64,000 nt of DNA from Thalassobacillus cyri (GCF_900107755.1 NZ_FNQR01000002.1:62001-126000), one strand, 5' to 3'. Shown: positions 21,402 to 30,768, counted from the first letter of the stretch. Notes: generated from the letters alone by a model not told the origin. Numbers and translations: made by a program.

Positions 21402-22001
21402 TTAGTTCGTGGAAATATTACGAAAGGCGGGCTTTTTTTTGTCCCGCAGCTGCAGTTCTAGGTCCACCCGGTGAAAGGCTTGGGAAACCTGGGAGGCCAT
21501 CTCGATGACAGTATGAAGCCTGGTGTTTTGGAGGACAAAGTATTCCATGAATCCTCCCACATTGACAATACCGCTGATAGAAATATCTCCAACTTTAGGA
21601 AGGTCTTTTTTCATAGCCGCTCCAGGTGCCAAAGCGCCCTTTGAAACCGAAATAATCCCGATGGAAGAGTTCTTTCCAAGACAAGCATCTATCGCAATGA
21701 TAAATGGACGGGTATAACTGCTATGGATCTCTTGTATAGTATCTTTGAGATTCAAGGCATGTACGGGGTTAGCCAGCGTGCCATATACGGAAAAATGCTT
21801 CGGATTCTGGTCGGTAATCATCGACCCTGCAAGGGGACCGAAGGAGTCTCCGGTAGAACGGTCCGTTCCGATACAGACCACAACCATTTTTCTCTCCTGA
21901 GGAAGGAGATCCAACAGGCGCTCACTCATTTCCGGCACAACTAAAGGATCTGAATAAAGATGGCGTGTTTCTTTATGTAAAAACCTTTCCCGAAGATTCA
22001 T
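21402..22001 (-). CDS. yyaC: YyaC family spore protein (GPR-like peptidase fold)
   Basis: A 199-residue protein related to the germination protease GPR. The family core VVVCIGTDRSTGDSFGPLAG (about 40-60) and IIAIDACLGK (near 102) are clear, giving the aspartate pair of this fold. In B. subtilis yyaC is a sporulation gene of uncertain substrate. The ATG has GGAGG at good spacing. It is the only minus-strand gene in this stretch and is divergent from the YkvI-like gene, as in other Bacillus origin regions. Its presence indicates a spore former. Confidence 0.88.
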   Translation of the reverse strand: MNLRERFLHKETRHLYSDPLVVPEMSERLLDLLPQERKMVVVCIGTDRSTGDSFGPLAGSMITDQNPKHFSVYGTLANPVHALNLKDTIQEIHSSYTRPFIIAIDACLGKNSSIGIISVSKGALAPGAAMKKDLPKVGDISISGIVNVGGFMEYFVLQNTRLHTVIEMASQVSQAFHRVDLELQLRDKKKPAFRNISTN

Positions 22002-22096
22002 AGCTTTTCCTCCAAATACATATTGGTATTAGTATATAAAAGTTTTTACTTTTCTATACATACACACAAAAACTTAGAATGTGGAGGAGCGACTAT

Positions 22097-23119
22097 ATGT
22101 GGAAATCAGGCGGCAAGTGGATGTTTTTGATCATTGGAACAATGATAGGGGCGGGGTATGCTTCCGGTCGTGAACTTTGGCAATTTTTTGGTCATGAAAG
22201 TGGACTGGCCATTGTATTGTTTTCTATTCTGTTTACAATTTGCTGCTATGTGATTTTATCTATCAGTTATGAAAAGAAGTCGAGCCACTATTTACCTGTT
22301 CTTCGGGTGATCGTAGGGAAACATCTTACCGGAATTTATGATTGGATGATCATCCTTTATCTATTTACAACTACCGTGGTAATGCTTGCGGGAAGTGGAG
22401 CTACCTGGCAGGCTTTCCATTTTTCCTACCGGTTTGGTGTACTGGCCATTGTCATTCCACTTATTTTAATTTTCATTTGGGATGTCAAAGGCATCGTTTC
22501 CATCAACAGCTTCATTCTTCCACTTCTGATAATCGGTTTGTTCCTCGTATTGTTATTATTCACAATTGATCAGAAATTGACGCTGTTTTCCCATCTCCAT
22601 GAGACGAGCAATTGGATGGCAGCCTTTCCGTTTACAGCTTTGAATATCTTGCCACTTATTGCGGTACTAGGGGCTATCGGCAATCAGATGCAGGAAAAAA
22701 ATGAGATTTGGGTCGCCAGCATCGGCAGTGGAGTGGTACTTGGATCGATTTCTTATTTGTATAACAATAGTCTGCTTCAAATATCAGAAGAAATTTTATT
22801 GTATGAAATCCCCTTATTTGCTATTTTAAAAGGCTATCCCTTTGAGATGCTGTTATTCATGTCCGCTTTGCTGTGGATTGCTATCTTTACCACTGCGGCG
22901 TCGGGCGTGTTCGGGTTGATTACGAGATTCCGGAGGTTACTTGATGTCCCATTATGGATCCTTGCAATGATGGCTGTCGCTTTCATGCTTCCATTCACGT
23001 CTTTTGGATTCTCTACTTTGATTGAATACTTATACCCTCTCTATGGGGTTTTAAATTTGTATGTCCTGTCATCACTTTTGTTGTATCCGATCGTAAATCG
23101 CTATAAAATGGAGACATGA
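22097..23119 (+). CDS. YkvI-type multi-span membrane transporter
   Basis: A 340-residue protein with about ten hydrophobic segments. The N-terminal GGKWMFLIIGTMIGAGYASGRELWQFFG resembles the first helix of amino-acid/sodium symporters with the unwound GA-G motif, as in the YkvI family. The substrate is not known. The start is the ATG at 22097 with GGAGG 9 nt upstream; another ATG at 22079 lacks a ribosome site. It is divergent from yyaC and 42 bp before the MscS gene. Confidence 0.78.
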   Translation: MWKSGGKWMFLIIGTMIGAGYASGRELWQFFGHESGLAIVLFSILFTICCYVILSISYEKKSSHYLPVLRVIVGKHLTGIYDWMIILYLFTTTVVMLAGSGATWQAFHFSYRFGVLAIVIPLILIFIWDVKGIVSINSFILPLLIIGLFLVLLLFTIDQKLTLFSHLHETSNWMAAFPFTALNILPLIAVLGAIGNQMQEKNEIWVASIGSGVVLGSISYLYNNSLLQISEEILLYEIPLFAILKGYPFEMLLFMSALLWIAIFTTAASGVFGLITRFRRLLDVPLWILAMMAVAFMLPFTSFGFSTLIEYLYPLYGVLNLYVLSSLLLYPIVNRYKMET

Positions 23120-23161
23120 TTATTTAACTAACAAAAGTTTTTTAGATGCAGGAGGTTCGCT

Positions 23162-24043
23162 GTGGAATTTTTTATAGAGCAATGGGAAGCACTACAGGAC
23201 TATATCATGCAGCCAGATGTCTGGATAACCATGGCTAAAGGTTTGTTCCGGATTATCATGATTGTAGTCGTTTCCTTGACGATTATAAAAGTTGCTAAAA
23301 AAATTGTCCTTAAATATTTTAGTGAAAAGAGACGGGGACCTTTCAGTATCCCTAAAAGGAGGGAAGCGACCCTTGTCAAACTGGTAGAAAACACATTGAC
23401 CTATATCGTCTATTTATATGCGCTTATGATGATACTGGAGACATTTGGATTCAATATCGGCGCCTTACTTGCAGGGGCCGGGGTTGCCGGGCTCGCTATT
23501 GGTTTTGGCGCTCAAAACCTTGTGCGAGATGTCATCACCGGTTTCTTCATCATATTCGAAGATCAATTTTCTGTCGGCGACTTTGTGCGAATTTCCGGCA
23601 TAGAAGGATTTGTAGAAGAAATCGGACTTCGTACTTCCAAAATAAAAAGCTGGACAGGAGAGCTTCATATTATACCTAATGGAGCTATTACCCAGGTGAC
23701 AAACTATTCCATTCATAATAGTATAGCAGTGGTGGATGTCAGCATCGCTTACGAAGAGGATATCGACCAGGCAGAAAAAGTGATCGCTGAACTCTTGGAA
23801 GAGCTGCCTGATAAATATGAAATGATGATTACAACACCAGAATTGCTAGGTATTCAAAATTTAGCAGCATCTGATGTGCAGATGAGGGTGATTGCGGAAA
23901 CATACCCGATGGAACATTGGGCTGTAGGCCGTGCGCTTAGAAAAGAAATCAAAAATCGATTGGATGATAAGGGAATTGAAATACCTTTCCCAAGACTTGT
24001 CATGTATTCCAGGCATGAAGCTGAATCAGAACAAAACGTATAA
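23162..24043 (+). CDS. Small-conductance mechanosensitive channel (MscS family)
   Basis: Membrane channel that opens under tension and releases solutes on osmotic downshift. The 293 residues have three membrane segments (about 24-45, 70-92, 97-125). The pore-lining helix is GALLAGAGVAGLAIGFGAQNLVRDVITGFFIIFEDQF, with the Ala/Gly packing of MscS, followed by the beta domain (GDFVRISGIEGFVEEI) and the C-terminal alpha-beta domain. The GTG start follows GGAGG. It is of the short MscS type like B. subtilis YkuT. In a likely halophile it would have an obvious role (inference). Confidence 0.9.
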   Translation: MEFFIEQWEALQDYIMQPDVWITMAKGLFRIIMIVVVSLTIIKVAKKIVLKYFSEKRRGPFSIPKRREATLVKLVENTLTYIVYLYALMMILETFGFNIGALLAGAGVAGLAIGFGAQNLVRDVITGFFIIFEDQFSVGDFVRISGIEGFVEEIGLRTSKIKSWTGELHIIPNGAITQVTNYSIHNSIAVVDVSIAYEEDIDQAEKVIAELLEELPDKYEMMITTPELLGIQNLAASDVQMRVIAETYPMEHWAVGRALRKEIKNRLDDKGIEIPFPRLVMYSRHEAESEQNV

Positions 24044-24064
24044 TGGAATGGAGGAAGAAGGGCC

Positions 24065-24265
24065 ATGGCTAAGAAAGATTTTCAATTGAATGATGTTGTT
24101 GAGATGAAAAAACCCCATCCATGTGGGGAGAATCGCTGGAAAATCATCCGAATGGGTGCTGATATCCGGATCAAATGCATGGGCTGCGACCATAGCGCCT
24201 TACTCCCCCGCCGCCGTTTTGAAACGAAGATGAAACGTGTATTGGAAAGAGCGGATACCGAATAA
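24065..24265 (+). CDS. yyzM: DUF951 protein YyzM
   Basis: A 66-residue basic protein with the conserved motifs MKKPHPCGENRW and IRIKCMGCDH. It is the DUF951 protein that sits just upstream of ychF in many Firmicutes. The two cysteine motifs (PHPCG and CMGC) suggest a small metal or nucleic-acid binding fold, but no function is established. The ATG follows GGAGGAAGAAGG. It is 21 bp after the MscS gene, so probably in the same transcript, and ends at a terminator. Confidence 0.85.
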   Translation: MAKKDFQLNDVVEMKKPHPCGENRWKIIRMGADIRIKCMGCDHSALLPRRRFETKMKRVLERADTE

Positions 24266-24322
24266 AGGAAAGTGGATAGTGAACTGTTTCGAAAATTTAC
24301 ATTATCAAGCGATGATTTTTAA

Positions 24323-24360
24323 AAAACAAGGGTTGTCATCACCCTTGTTTTCTATTTTTA
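24323..24360 (+). terminator. Terminator after yyzM
   Basis: AAAACAAGGGT and ACCCTTGTTTT form an 11-bp stem with a 7-nt loop followed by CTATTTTT. Confidence 0.9.
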
Positions 24361-24366
24361 TGCCAC

Positions 24367-24396
24367 TTGTGTTTTAGACAGGCAGTAACTTATAAT
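24367..24396 (+). promoter_or_regulatory. ychF promoter
   Basis: TTGTGT (24367-24372) and a perfect TATAAT (24391-24396) are 18 bp apart, 51 bp before the ychF start and just after the previous terminator. Confidence 0.7.
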
Positions 24397-24447
24397 TGGG
24401 ATGACTAACGTACATGTACGCAAACCCTTAAGGAGTGAAAGTCTTTT

Positions 24448-25548
24448 ATGGCATTAACAGCTGGAATCGTAGGTCTGCCCAACGTAGGCAAATCTACATT
24501 GTTTAACGCAATTACACAAGCAGGCGCAGAGTCTGCCAATTACCCGTTTTGTACTATAGATCCGAATGTCGGCATCGTGGAGGTACCTGACGCTCGTCTT
24601 GATAAACTTACTGAACTGGTCAAACCGAAAAAAACCATACCGACAGCTTTTGAATTCACGGATATCGCAGGTATTGTCAAAGGTGCGAGTAAAGGCGAAG
24701 GGTTAGGGAACCAATTTCTTTCCCATATTCGCCAGGTAGATGCCATCTGTCACGTCGTGCGTGCCTTTCAGGATGAGAATATTACGCACGTTTCCGGACA
24801 GGTTGATCCAATCAGTGACATCGAAACAATCAATTTAGAACTGATCCTCGCTGATTTAGAAACCGTTTCGAAACGTATGGACCGTGTTGCCAAGATGGCC
24901 CGTCAAAAAGATAAAGAAGCGGTAGCAGAATATGATGTACTATCTAAATTGAAAGACGCATTTGAAGAGGAACAGCCAGCCCGGGCAGTCGATTTTACAG
25001 ACGAGCAATTGAAGATCGTTAAAGGTCTTCATCTACTGACCATCAAGCCTATCCTATATGTGGCCAATGTCAGTGAAGACGAAATCGGCACCGATGCAGA
25101 CAACCCTCAAGTAGAAAAAATCCGCGAATATGCTGCTAATGAAAATGCAGAAGTAATCGTTATCTGTGCAAAAATAGAATCCGAGATTGCTGAGCTTGAT
25201 GGCGAAGAAAAACAGGAATTCCTTGATGATCTGGGAATTGCTGAATCCGGTTTGGACCAATTGATCAAGGCCACCTACAATTTACTTGGGCTGGCAACCT
25301 ATTTCACAGCTGGTGAGCAAGAGGTACGGGCGTGGACATTTACCCTTGGGATGAAAGCACCCCAAGCAGCCGGAATCATTCATACTGATTTTGAGCGAGG
25401 TTTCATCCGGGCAGAGACCGTATCCTACAAAGATCTTGTTGAAGCAGGATCCATGGGAGCTGCTCGTGAAAAAGGAAAAGTCCGTCTCGAAGGGAAAGAA
25501 TATCCCGTCAAAGATGGCGATGTCATCCATTTCCGTTTCAATGTATAA
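24448..25548 (+). CDS. ychF: Redox-regulated ATPase/GTPase YchF (OLA1 family)
   Basis: Universally conserved P-loop NTPase that binds ribosomes and, unlike most GTPases, prefers ATP. The 366 residues show the P loop [14 protein letters not shown] (about 8-21), switch region and G3 motif [17 protein letters not shown], the coiled-coil middle insert and the C-terminal TGS domain ending [12 protein letters not shown]. Length is normal. The ATG follows AAGGAGTG. It has its own promoter and precedes the rpsF operon as in B. subtilis, where it is yyaF. Confidence 0.96.
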   Translation: MALTAGIVGLPNVGKSTLFNAITQAGAESANYPFCTIDPNVGIVEVPDARLDKLTELVKPKKTIPTAFEFTDIAGIVKGASKGEGLGNQFLSHIRQVDAICHVVRAFQDENITHVSGQVDPISDIETINLELILADLETVSKRMDRVAKMARQKDKEAVAEYDVLSKLKDAFEEEQPARAVDFTDEQLKIVKGLHLLTIKPILYVANVSEDEIGTDADNPQVEKIREYAANENAEVIVICAKIESEIAELDGEEKQEFLDDLGIAESGLDQLIKATYNLLGLATYFTAGEQEVRAWTFTLGMKAPQAAGIIHTDFERGFIRAETVSYKDLVEAGSMGAAREKGKVRLEGKEYPVKDGDVIHFRFNV

Positions 25549-25579
25549 GCGTAGATTCCGTTTCCCACGTTAAATACTG

Positions 25580-25608
25580 TTGTTTTTTGAAAGAACGTTT
25601 GGTATAAT
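25580..25608 (+). promoter_or_regulatory. Promoter of rpsF-ssb-rpsR
   Basis: TTGTTT (25580-25585) and a perfect TATAAT (25603-25608) with a 17-bp spacer. Transcription would start near 25615 and give a leader of about 80 nt that holds the S6:S18 motif. Confidence 0.8.
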
Positions 25609-25638
25609 ACAACATTGTGAGTAATTAACGATAAATTA

Positions 25639-25683
25639 CTCCTTGCTCCTTTCAAGTGAAGGAGCCGCTAAGTCCACAAGGAG
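25639..25683 (+). promoter_or_regulatory. S6:S18-binding leader structure
   Basis: An outer stem CTCCTTG/CAAGGAG (25639-25645 with 25677-25683) encloses an inner hairpin CTCCTT/AAGGAG (25646-25651 with 25659-25664) and a bulge starting CCG (25665-25667). This is the layout of the rpsF leader that binds the S6:S18 complex for feedback control in many bacteria. The outer stem also covers part of the rpsF ribosome site. Confidence 0.78.
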
Positions 25684-25693
25684 GTGAAAACGG

Positions 25694-25984
25694 ATGAGAA
25701 ATTATGAAATCATGTACATCATCCGCCCAAACATCGAGGAGGAAGCTAAAACATCACTAGTTGAGCGTTTTAACGGTATCCTTTCTGATAATGGCGCGGA
25801 GGTTGAAAAAGTTGAAGAGATGGGCAAGCGTCGTCTTGCTTATGAAATCAACGACTACCGTGACGGTATCTATGTAACCATCAACTTCAAAGGTGATCGT
25901 GACGCTATCAATGAGTTCGATCGTCAAGCGAAGTTCTCTGATGATATTATCCGTCATATTGCTGTACGCGAAGATGATCAATAA
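25694..25984 (+). CDS. rpsF: 30S ribosomal protein S6
   Basis: Ribosomal protein of the small-subunit platform that binds S18. The 96 residues start [13 protein letters not shown] and contain the [18 protein letters not shown] strand, the classic S6 signature. The ATG follows AAGGAGGTG. First gene of rpsF-ssb-rpsR; its leader carries a structure expected to bind the S6:S18 dimer, so the operon probably represses itself when the two proteins are in excess. Confidence 0.97.
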   Translation: MRNYEIMYIIRPNIEEEAKTSLVERFNGILSDNGAEVEKVEEMGKRRLAYEINDYRDGIYVTINFKGDRDAINEFDRQAKFSDDIIRHIAVREDDQ

Positions 25985-25996
25985 GGAGTGATTCTG

Positions 25997-26509
25997 ATGT
26001 TAAATCGTGTCGTATTAGTCGGCAGATTAACGAGGGATCCGGACCTACGCTATACACCAAACGGGGTGGCAGTTGCCAACTTCACCATCGCGGTCAATCG
26101 TCCTTTTTCCAACCAGCAAGGTGATCGGGACGCTGACTTCATCAACTGTGTCGTTTGGAGACGTGCTGCCGAGAACCTCGCGAACTTCATGAACAAAGGA
26201 AGCCTCGTAGGTGTCGATGGAAGATTGCAATCCCGGAGTTTTGAAAACCAGGAAGGAAAGCGTGTATTTGTCACAGAAGTTGTGGCAGACAGCGTACAGT
26301 TCCTGGAAACCAAAGGTTCTTCTCAAGGAGGAGGACAAGGTTCATCTGGATTCCAGCAAAATCAGAATCCTCGTCAAAATGACTTTGGTGCAAACCAAAA
26401 CAACCAAAACAACAATAACAACAATAACAACAATAACAACCGAAATGATGACCCATTCGCAGATAATGGGGAACCAATAGATATATCAGACGATGATCTA
26501 CCATTCTAA
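25997..26509 (+). CDS. ssb: Single-stranded DNA-binding protein
   Basis: Tetrameric protein that coats single-stranded DNA and recruits repair and replication enzymes. The 170 residues have the OB fold ([23 protein letters not shown] to about 110), a Gln/Gly/Asn-rich linker and the acidic tip DDDLPF that binds partner proteins. The start is the ATG at 25997 after AAGGAGTG. The linker includes a run of asparagines encoded by a 9-bp repeat (26408-26440). It lies between rpsF and rpsR as in other Firmicutes. Confidence 0.96.
   Translation: MLNRVVLVGRLTRDPDLRYTPNGVAVANFTIAVNRPFSNQQGDRDADFINCVVWRRAAENLANFMNKGSLVGVDGRLQSRSFENQEGKRVFVTEVVADSVQFLETKGSSQGGGQGSSGFQQNQNPRQNDFGANQNNQNNNNNNNNNNNRNDDPFADNGEPIDISDDDLPF
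26408..26440 (+). repeat. 9-bp tandem repeat in the ssb linker
   Basis: AACAACAAT is repeated three times in full and once in part, encoding asparagine throughout. Such a run can change length by slippage without shifting the frame. Confidence 0.9.
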
Positions 26510-26533
26510 AATCAAGTAAGGAGGGAATGTCAC

Positions 26534-26761
26534 ATGGCACGTCGCGGTCGCGCAAAGCGCAGAAAAGTGTGTTTCTTCACATCGAACGGAATTACACACA
26601 TCGATTATAAAGATGTTGACTTGCTAAGACGTTTCGTTTCTGAGCGTGGAAAAATTCTTCCTCGCCGTGTAACTGGAACTTCTGCTAAGTATCAACGTAA
26701 ATTGACAAAAGCAATCAAGCGTGCTCGTACGATGGCTCTATTGCCATACGTAACCGAGTAA
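26534..26761 (+). CDS. rpsR: 30S ribosomal protein S18
   Basis: Small-subunit protein that pairs with S6. The 75 residues contain the S18 core [26 protein letters not shown] and are strongly basic at the N-terminus. Only one cysteine is present (C13), so no zinc-ribbon form. The ATG follows AGGAGGG. Last gene of the rpsF-ssb-rpsR operon, closed by a strong terminator. Confidence 0.97.
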   Translation: MARRGRAKRRKVCFFTSNGITHIDYKDVDLLRRFVSERGKILPRRVTGTSAKYQRKLTKAIKRARTMALLPYVTE

Positions 26762-26765
26762 ACAT

Positions 26766-26817
26766 CCAAAACCTCTGACCGAAGGATCCATCCTTCCGTC
26801 AGAGGTTTTTTATTTTA
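26766..26817 (+). terminator. Terminator of rpsF-ssb-rpsR
   Basis: AAAACCTCTGAC and GTCAGAGGTTTT pair and are extended by an inner CGAAGGAT/ATCCTTCCG stem, followed by TTTTTATTTT. Confidence 0.93.
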
Positions 26818-27098
26818 GCCTCAGTTAAAATCTTATTGTTCCTTTTACAGTTAAAGCTCCTTTTAATTGAATAAGTCTCTTATGAAATTGATACTATCGC
26901 CAAGAGCACTGGTAGGTTATTTTTAAAATAAAAAGTAAAATGTAGCAATGAAAACAATGAAAGCGCTTAGAAATAGGAAGGAGTTGTTTGAATAGATTGA
27001 CAAATAGGGAGGGTTTGATAGGATAGAAAATATTATTCACTTTAGTGATGGAAATTACTGAAGGGAAATTCGGTACAGGTATGAAAGGAGACAGGCTA
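26818..27098 (+). promoter_or_regulatory. serA upstream region with candidate promoter and cre-like site
   Basis: The 281-bp gap holds TTGACA (26997-27002), followed 16 bp later by TAGGAT (27019-27024), a possible SigA promoter. Further upstream, TGAAAGCGCTTAGA (26958-26971) matches the catabolite-control consensus except at one of the conserved end bases. I see no T-box or riboswitch structure and no gene. Confidence 0.45.
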
Positions 27099-28685
27099 AT
27101 GAGTTTTCGTGTGTTGATTTGTGATCCCCTAAGTGAAGAGGGCCTCACACCATTGAAGAATGCAGAGGATATCGAGGTCATCAATACCCCGGGGATGCAG
27201 CAGGAAGAACTTTTGGAAAAAGTGAACAAGGTGGACGCTTTGATTGTCCGAAGTCAAACACGCATTTCCCGGGAAATTGTCGAAGCGGCGCCTAATTTGA
27301 AAGTGATCGGCCGTGCAGGCGTCGGGGTGGATAATATCGATTTGGATGCAGCAACCGAACATGGAGTGATTGTCGTCAATGCTCCAGATGGCAATACCAT
27401 CTCTGCTGCTGAACATACGATGGCAATGCTTATGTCTTTAGCTCGAAATATTCCTCAGGCCTACAACCTGTTACGTAAAGATAAATGGGAACGAAAAGCG
27501 ATGATTGGGGTCGAGCTGAAAGATAAGACCCTTGGTATCATCGGTCTTGGCAGGATTGGAGCGGAGGTAGCCCGCCGTGCGAAAGGCCAGCGTATGAATG
27601 TCATCGCCTATGATCCCTTCCTGACGAAAGAAAAAGCTGAAAAAATGGGTGTCGATTACGGCAGTGTAGAAGATGTCCTAAAAACTGCTGACTTTATCAC
27701 GCTCCATACACCTTTGATGGAAGAAACAAGACATATGATCAACCGGGAGGCCTTCCAGCTGATGAAGCCTTCAGCTAGAATTATTAACTGTTCCCGCGGC
27801 GGTATCATCGACGAAGACGCCCTTTATGATGCACTTGTAGAAAAGCAGATTGCAGGTGCTGCTCTGGATGTATTCGAAGAAGAACCAGCAATCGGACATA
27901 AGCTGCTGGAATTGGATGAAGTCATTGCTACGCCTCATTTAGGTGCCAGTACGATTGAAGCTCAGGAAAATGTCGCTGTTGACGTCAGTAAGGATATCGT
28001 TCATATTCTGCGTGATGGTAATGCTCGTAATCCGGTGAATATCGCCTCTGTTTCGGAAGAAGTGATGGATCAACTGGCTCCATATTTCACTTTGTCAGAA
28101 AAGCTGGGTCAATTTATATCACGCTTGACCAGGGGAGTATTAGAGAAAATCAACATTTATTATGCCGGTGAATTGGTAGACCACCAAACCAATCCATTGA
28201 CAAGAAATACGGTGAAGGGAATTCTACGACTTCATCTGGGATCACGGATCAATGAAGTTAATGCATTTATGGCAGCTGATGAACGAGGAATTATCATAAA
28301 TGAACAAAAGACTACCCACTCCCGTGGATTCACTAACTTGATTACCGTAGAGATCCAGACAAATGAAGAGACAAGGTCAGTTTCTGGGACGTTATTGAAC
28401 GGGCTTGGACCTCGGATTGTAAAGCTTGACCAATATTCTGTCGATGTACTGCCTGCGGGTAACCTTGTAGTCATACGCCACCATGATAAGCCAGGGGCCA
28501 TTGGTAAAGTCGGTAATTTATTAGCTGAAGATGATATTAATATAGCAACCATGCAGGTTGGACGTACAGACCTTGGCGGACACGCGGTCATGGTTTTGAC
28601 TGTCGATAAGCCGCTCGAGGAGGCTTGTACCAATAAAATCAGCCAAATGGAGGAAGTTCGCCAAGTCCATAGTTTACAATTATAA
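27099..28685 (+). CDS. serA: D-3-phosphoglycerate dehydrogenase
   Basis: First enzyme of serine synthesis, oxidising 3-phosphoglycerate with NAD. The 528 residues show the NAD fold [13 protein letters not shown] (about 144-156), catalytic region with CSRGG and PHLGAST, an intervening domain, and a C-terminal ACT domain ([19 protein letters not shown]) for serine feedback. Length matches the long Bacillus type. The start is the ATG at 27099 with AAAGGAG upstream; longer readings are not supported. It is monocistronic with a strong bidirectional terminator. A perfect Noc-site palindrome lies at 27264-27277 inside the gene. Confidence 0.96.
   Translation: MSFRVLICDPLSEEGLTPLKNAEDIEVINTPGMQQEELLEKVNKVDALIVRSQTRISREIVEAAPNLKVIGRAGVGVDNIDLDAATEHGVIVVNAPDGNTISAAEHTMAMLMSLARNIPQAYNLLRKDKWERKAMIGVELKDKTLGIIGLGRIGAEVARRAKGQRMNVIAYDPFLTKEKAEKMGVDYGSVEDVLKTADFITLHTPLMEETRHMINREAFQLMKPSARIINCSRGGIIDEDALYDALVEKQIAGAALDVFEEEPAIGHKLLELDEVIATPHLGASTIEAQENVAVDVSKDIVHILRDGNARNPVNIASVSEEVMDQLAPYFTLSEKLGQFISRLTRGVLEKINIYYAGELVDHQTNPLTRNTVKGILRLHLGSRINEVNAFMAADERGIIINEQKTTHSRGFTNLITVEIQTNEETRSVSGTLLNGLGPRIVKLDQYSVDVLPAGNLVVIRHHDKPGAIGKVGNLLAEDDINIATMQVGRTDLGGHAVMVLTVDKPLEEACTNKISQMEEVRQVHSLQL
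27264..27277. promoter_or_regulatory. Noc-binding site in serA
   Basis: ATTTCCCGGGAAAT is a perfect 14-bp palindrome identical to the published Noc-binding consensus of B. subtilis. The noc gene is 11 kb away in this window. Confidence 0.82.
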
Positions 28686-28736
28686 AAAATACCCACCTAG
28701 GAGGACACCTTCTCCTCCTTTGGTGGGTATTTTTTA
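28683..28736. terminator. Bidirectional terminator, serA / PHP phosphatase
   Basis: AAAAAATACCCACC and GGTGGGTATTTTTT pair and enclose an inner GGAGGA/TCCTCC stem. It serves both converging genes. Confidence 0.95.
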
Positions 28737-29549
28737 GTCTAATGGAACAGTTTTAGAAGAACGCTGAGAAAATACGTGGATTTCATCATAACCGGCCCAG
28801 CGTGCCAGTTCGATAGATTCGTCATATTTATAGCCGATATGATCCGGTTTATGAGCATCCGAGCATAAAACGATACCTACTCCGGCTTCATAGCATTTTT
28901 TCAATAATACAGGGTCCGGGTAAATTTCTCCCACAGGCTTTCTAAGGCCGGCTGTACTTATTTCTATACAGGTTCCTGACTCTGCGAGTGCCTTAACTGC
29001 CCGGTCATATTGTGCGTGCAGGAAGTCTTTATCGTCCGGCCAATAAGAAAATATTTTAATTAAGTCGATATGGCCAACAAAATCAAATAATTTCGATTCA
29101 GCAAGCGTGACGACCTGGTCGAAATATTGACGATATGCTTCTTTGATATCCCGTCTTTCGTATTCTTCACGGAAAGTAGCCAGGTCGATTCCCCAATCGC
29201 CAATCCAATGGACAGAACCAATGACATAATCAAAAGGATGAGCGTCAATGAATGCTTTCATTTCAGCTTCTTTACCTGGCGTATAATCCATCTCAATTCC
29301 CATTTTCACAGAGAGTCCCTCATCTTTCGCCTTGTCGAATAAAGCCTGATACTCTTTGAAATCAAGGCCGCGCCGGTTATCGATCCAGGGGTTGGAAATA
29401 ATATTCTTCGTTTCATTAAAGAAATAAGCATGTTCGGATATTCCTAATTCCTCAATTCCCTCTTTTTGAGCTTTAGCAAGATATTCTTTTAAATACTCCG
29501 TTGAAAAATCGCCTGTCTCATGCATATGTACATGATAATCTGTCCGCAT
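28734..29549 (-). CDS. Histidinol-phosphatase, PHP family (HisK type)
   Basis: Metal-dependent phosphatase of the PHP superfamily, 271 residues. The metal-binding motifs are visible: DYHVHMHET at the N-terminus (4-12), ISEHAYF near 38, GIEMDY near 88, GSVHWIG near 115, GHIDLIKIF and the C-terminal CSDAHKPDHIG. Members hydrolyse histidinol phosphate in histidine synthesis. No other his gene is near, so the substrate assignment rests on family resemblance. The ATG follows GAGGAGGAG. It is a lone gene divergent from yybS. Confidence 0.87.
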   Translation of the reverse strand: MRTDYHVHMHETGDFSTEYLKEYLAKAQKEGIEELGISEHAYFFNETKNIISNPWIDNRRGLDFKEYQALFDKAKDEGLSVKMGIEMDYTPGKEAEMKAFIDAHPFDYVIGSVHWIGDWGIDLATFREEYERRDIKEAYRQYFDQVVTLAESKLFDFVGHIDLIKIFSYWPDDKDFLHAQYDRAVKALAESGTCIEISTAGLRKPVGEIYPDPVLLKKCYEAGVGIVLCSDAHKPDHIGYKYDESIELARWAGYDEIHVFSQRSSKTVPLD

Positions 29550-29674
29550 GGTTCTCCTCCTCTGAGTTTGGGTTGGACTAATCTTATCAAACTATTAAAT
29601 TCACAGCAAAGGCAATGGGAAGTAGCTTCAGGCTTAAACAGAAAGGCAAGCTGCTGTGCAATTGTGTATTTAGT

Positions 29675-29703
29675 TATTGTAACAAGAAGAAACGTGTTAG
29701 AAT
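29675..29703 (+). promoter_or_regulatory. yybS-gdpP promoter
   Basis: TTATTG (29675-29680) and TAGAAT (29698-29703) are 17 bp apart, 85 bp upstream of the yybS start. This is a fair SigA match. Confidence 0.55.
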
Positions 29704-29787
29704 GAAAGGGTACTTTGATCATAGGGATGTACATCAAAAGATATAGAATATAACTGTTTGTAGAGAGAGAATGGAGTGTCATGGAAA

Positions 29788-30735
29788 ATGATGGGGTCCA
29801 AACAAATTACAGATGGGGCTTTAATGACCGGTGTTTATCTGATAATGTTATTGATAAACGTTTTTGTCCCGTTTGTTGGAATATTGGTATTCTTTGCTTT
29901 ACCTGTTCCTTTTATTATATATAGCTATCGTCATGGTTTCAAACCAGGTGTTTTCATGGTGTTAACTGCTATTATACTTTCTTTGTTGGTAGCAACAATT
30001 TATTCCTTGCCAATTACCCTTATGGCTGGAGTAGGGGGACTATTTACCGGTATAGCCCTTAATAAAAAACGTTCGGCATATGAAACGCTGGCTGTTGGGA
30101 CCGTCGGGTTTTTATTAGGTTTAGTATCTGTCTTCCTGGTGACTCAAATGTTATTTGGGGTCAATTGGGTTGATGAAATCAACACGATGCTGGATGAATC
30201 CTTTGCAATGACAGAGGGAATGATGGACAGCATTATCGGTGAAAATGAAGCTACAGAAGAGCAAATGCAGGTACTTCAAGAGCAAGTGCAACAATTCCCT
30301 GATATCATACCAAGCCTGTTTGCGATCATGGCACTCGGGCTGGCGTTCATCAGCCAGTTGTTGAGCTATAAAATTTTGAATCGTATGGAACAAAAAAAAC
30401 TGAAGTTCGCTAAATTTAGAGACTTTAAATTACCGACTTCGATATTATGGTACTATTTTTTTGGTATGATTTTCACATGGATCAATATAGATACAGAAAG
30501 CATGGTGTATCTGGCAGCGATTAATATTTTTATTGTCACCGGCTTATTGATTGCCCTCCAGGGATTTGCTTTTATTTTCTACTACACCCATGTAAAGAAA
30601 CTTTCCAAAGCCATCCCTGTTGTTATTATTATTTTAACCATACTTTTACCAACAGTTCTGCTTTATCTTGTAAGAATCTTAGGTATAATTGATTTAGGAT
30701 TTTCGTTGCGTAATCGCTTGAAAGAAGATAAATGA
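29788..30735 (+). CDS. yybS: YybS family membrane protein (DUF2232)
   Basis: A 315-residue membrane protein with about eight hydrophobic segments, upstream of gdpP as is yybS in B. subtilis. The block TDGALMTGVYLIMLLI at the N-terminus and the middle loop with many Glu and Met residues (about 135-175) fit that family. It resembles small ECF-type S components in its first half, but no function is established. The start is ATG at 29788 with GGAGTG 9 nt upstream; GTG at 29776 is an alternative. Confidence 0.82.
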   Translation: MMGSKQITDGALMTGVYLIMLLINVFVPFVGILVFFALPVPFIIYSYRHGFKPGVFMVLTAIILSLLVATIYSLPITLMAGVGGLFTGIALNKKRSAYETLAVGTVGFLLGLVSVFLVTQMLFGVNWVDEINTMLDESFAMTEGMMDSIIGENEATEEQMQVLQEQVQQFPDIIPSLFAIMALGLAFISQLLSYKILNRMEQKKLKFAKFRDFKLPTSILWYYFFGMIFTWINIDTESMVYLAAINIFIVTGLLIALQGFAFIFYYTHVKKLSKAIPVVIIILTILLPTVLLYLVRILGIIDLGFSLRNRLKEDK

Positions 30736-30768
30736 ATGCATGGATATTGATTGTAGGAGCTGACATTC

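Noticed and set aside
26818-27098. T-box or other riboswitch before serA
   Set aside because: No T-box sequence, terminator hairpin or known aptamer core could be seen.
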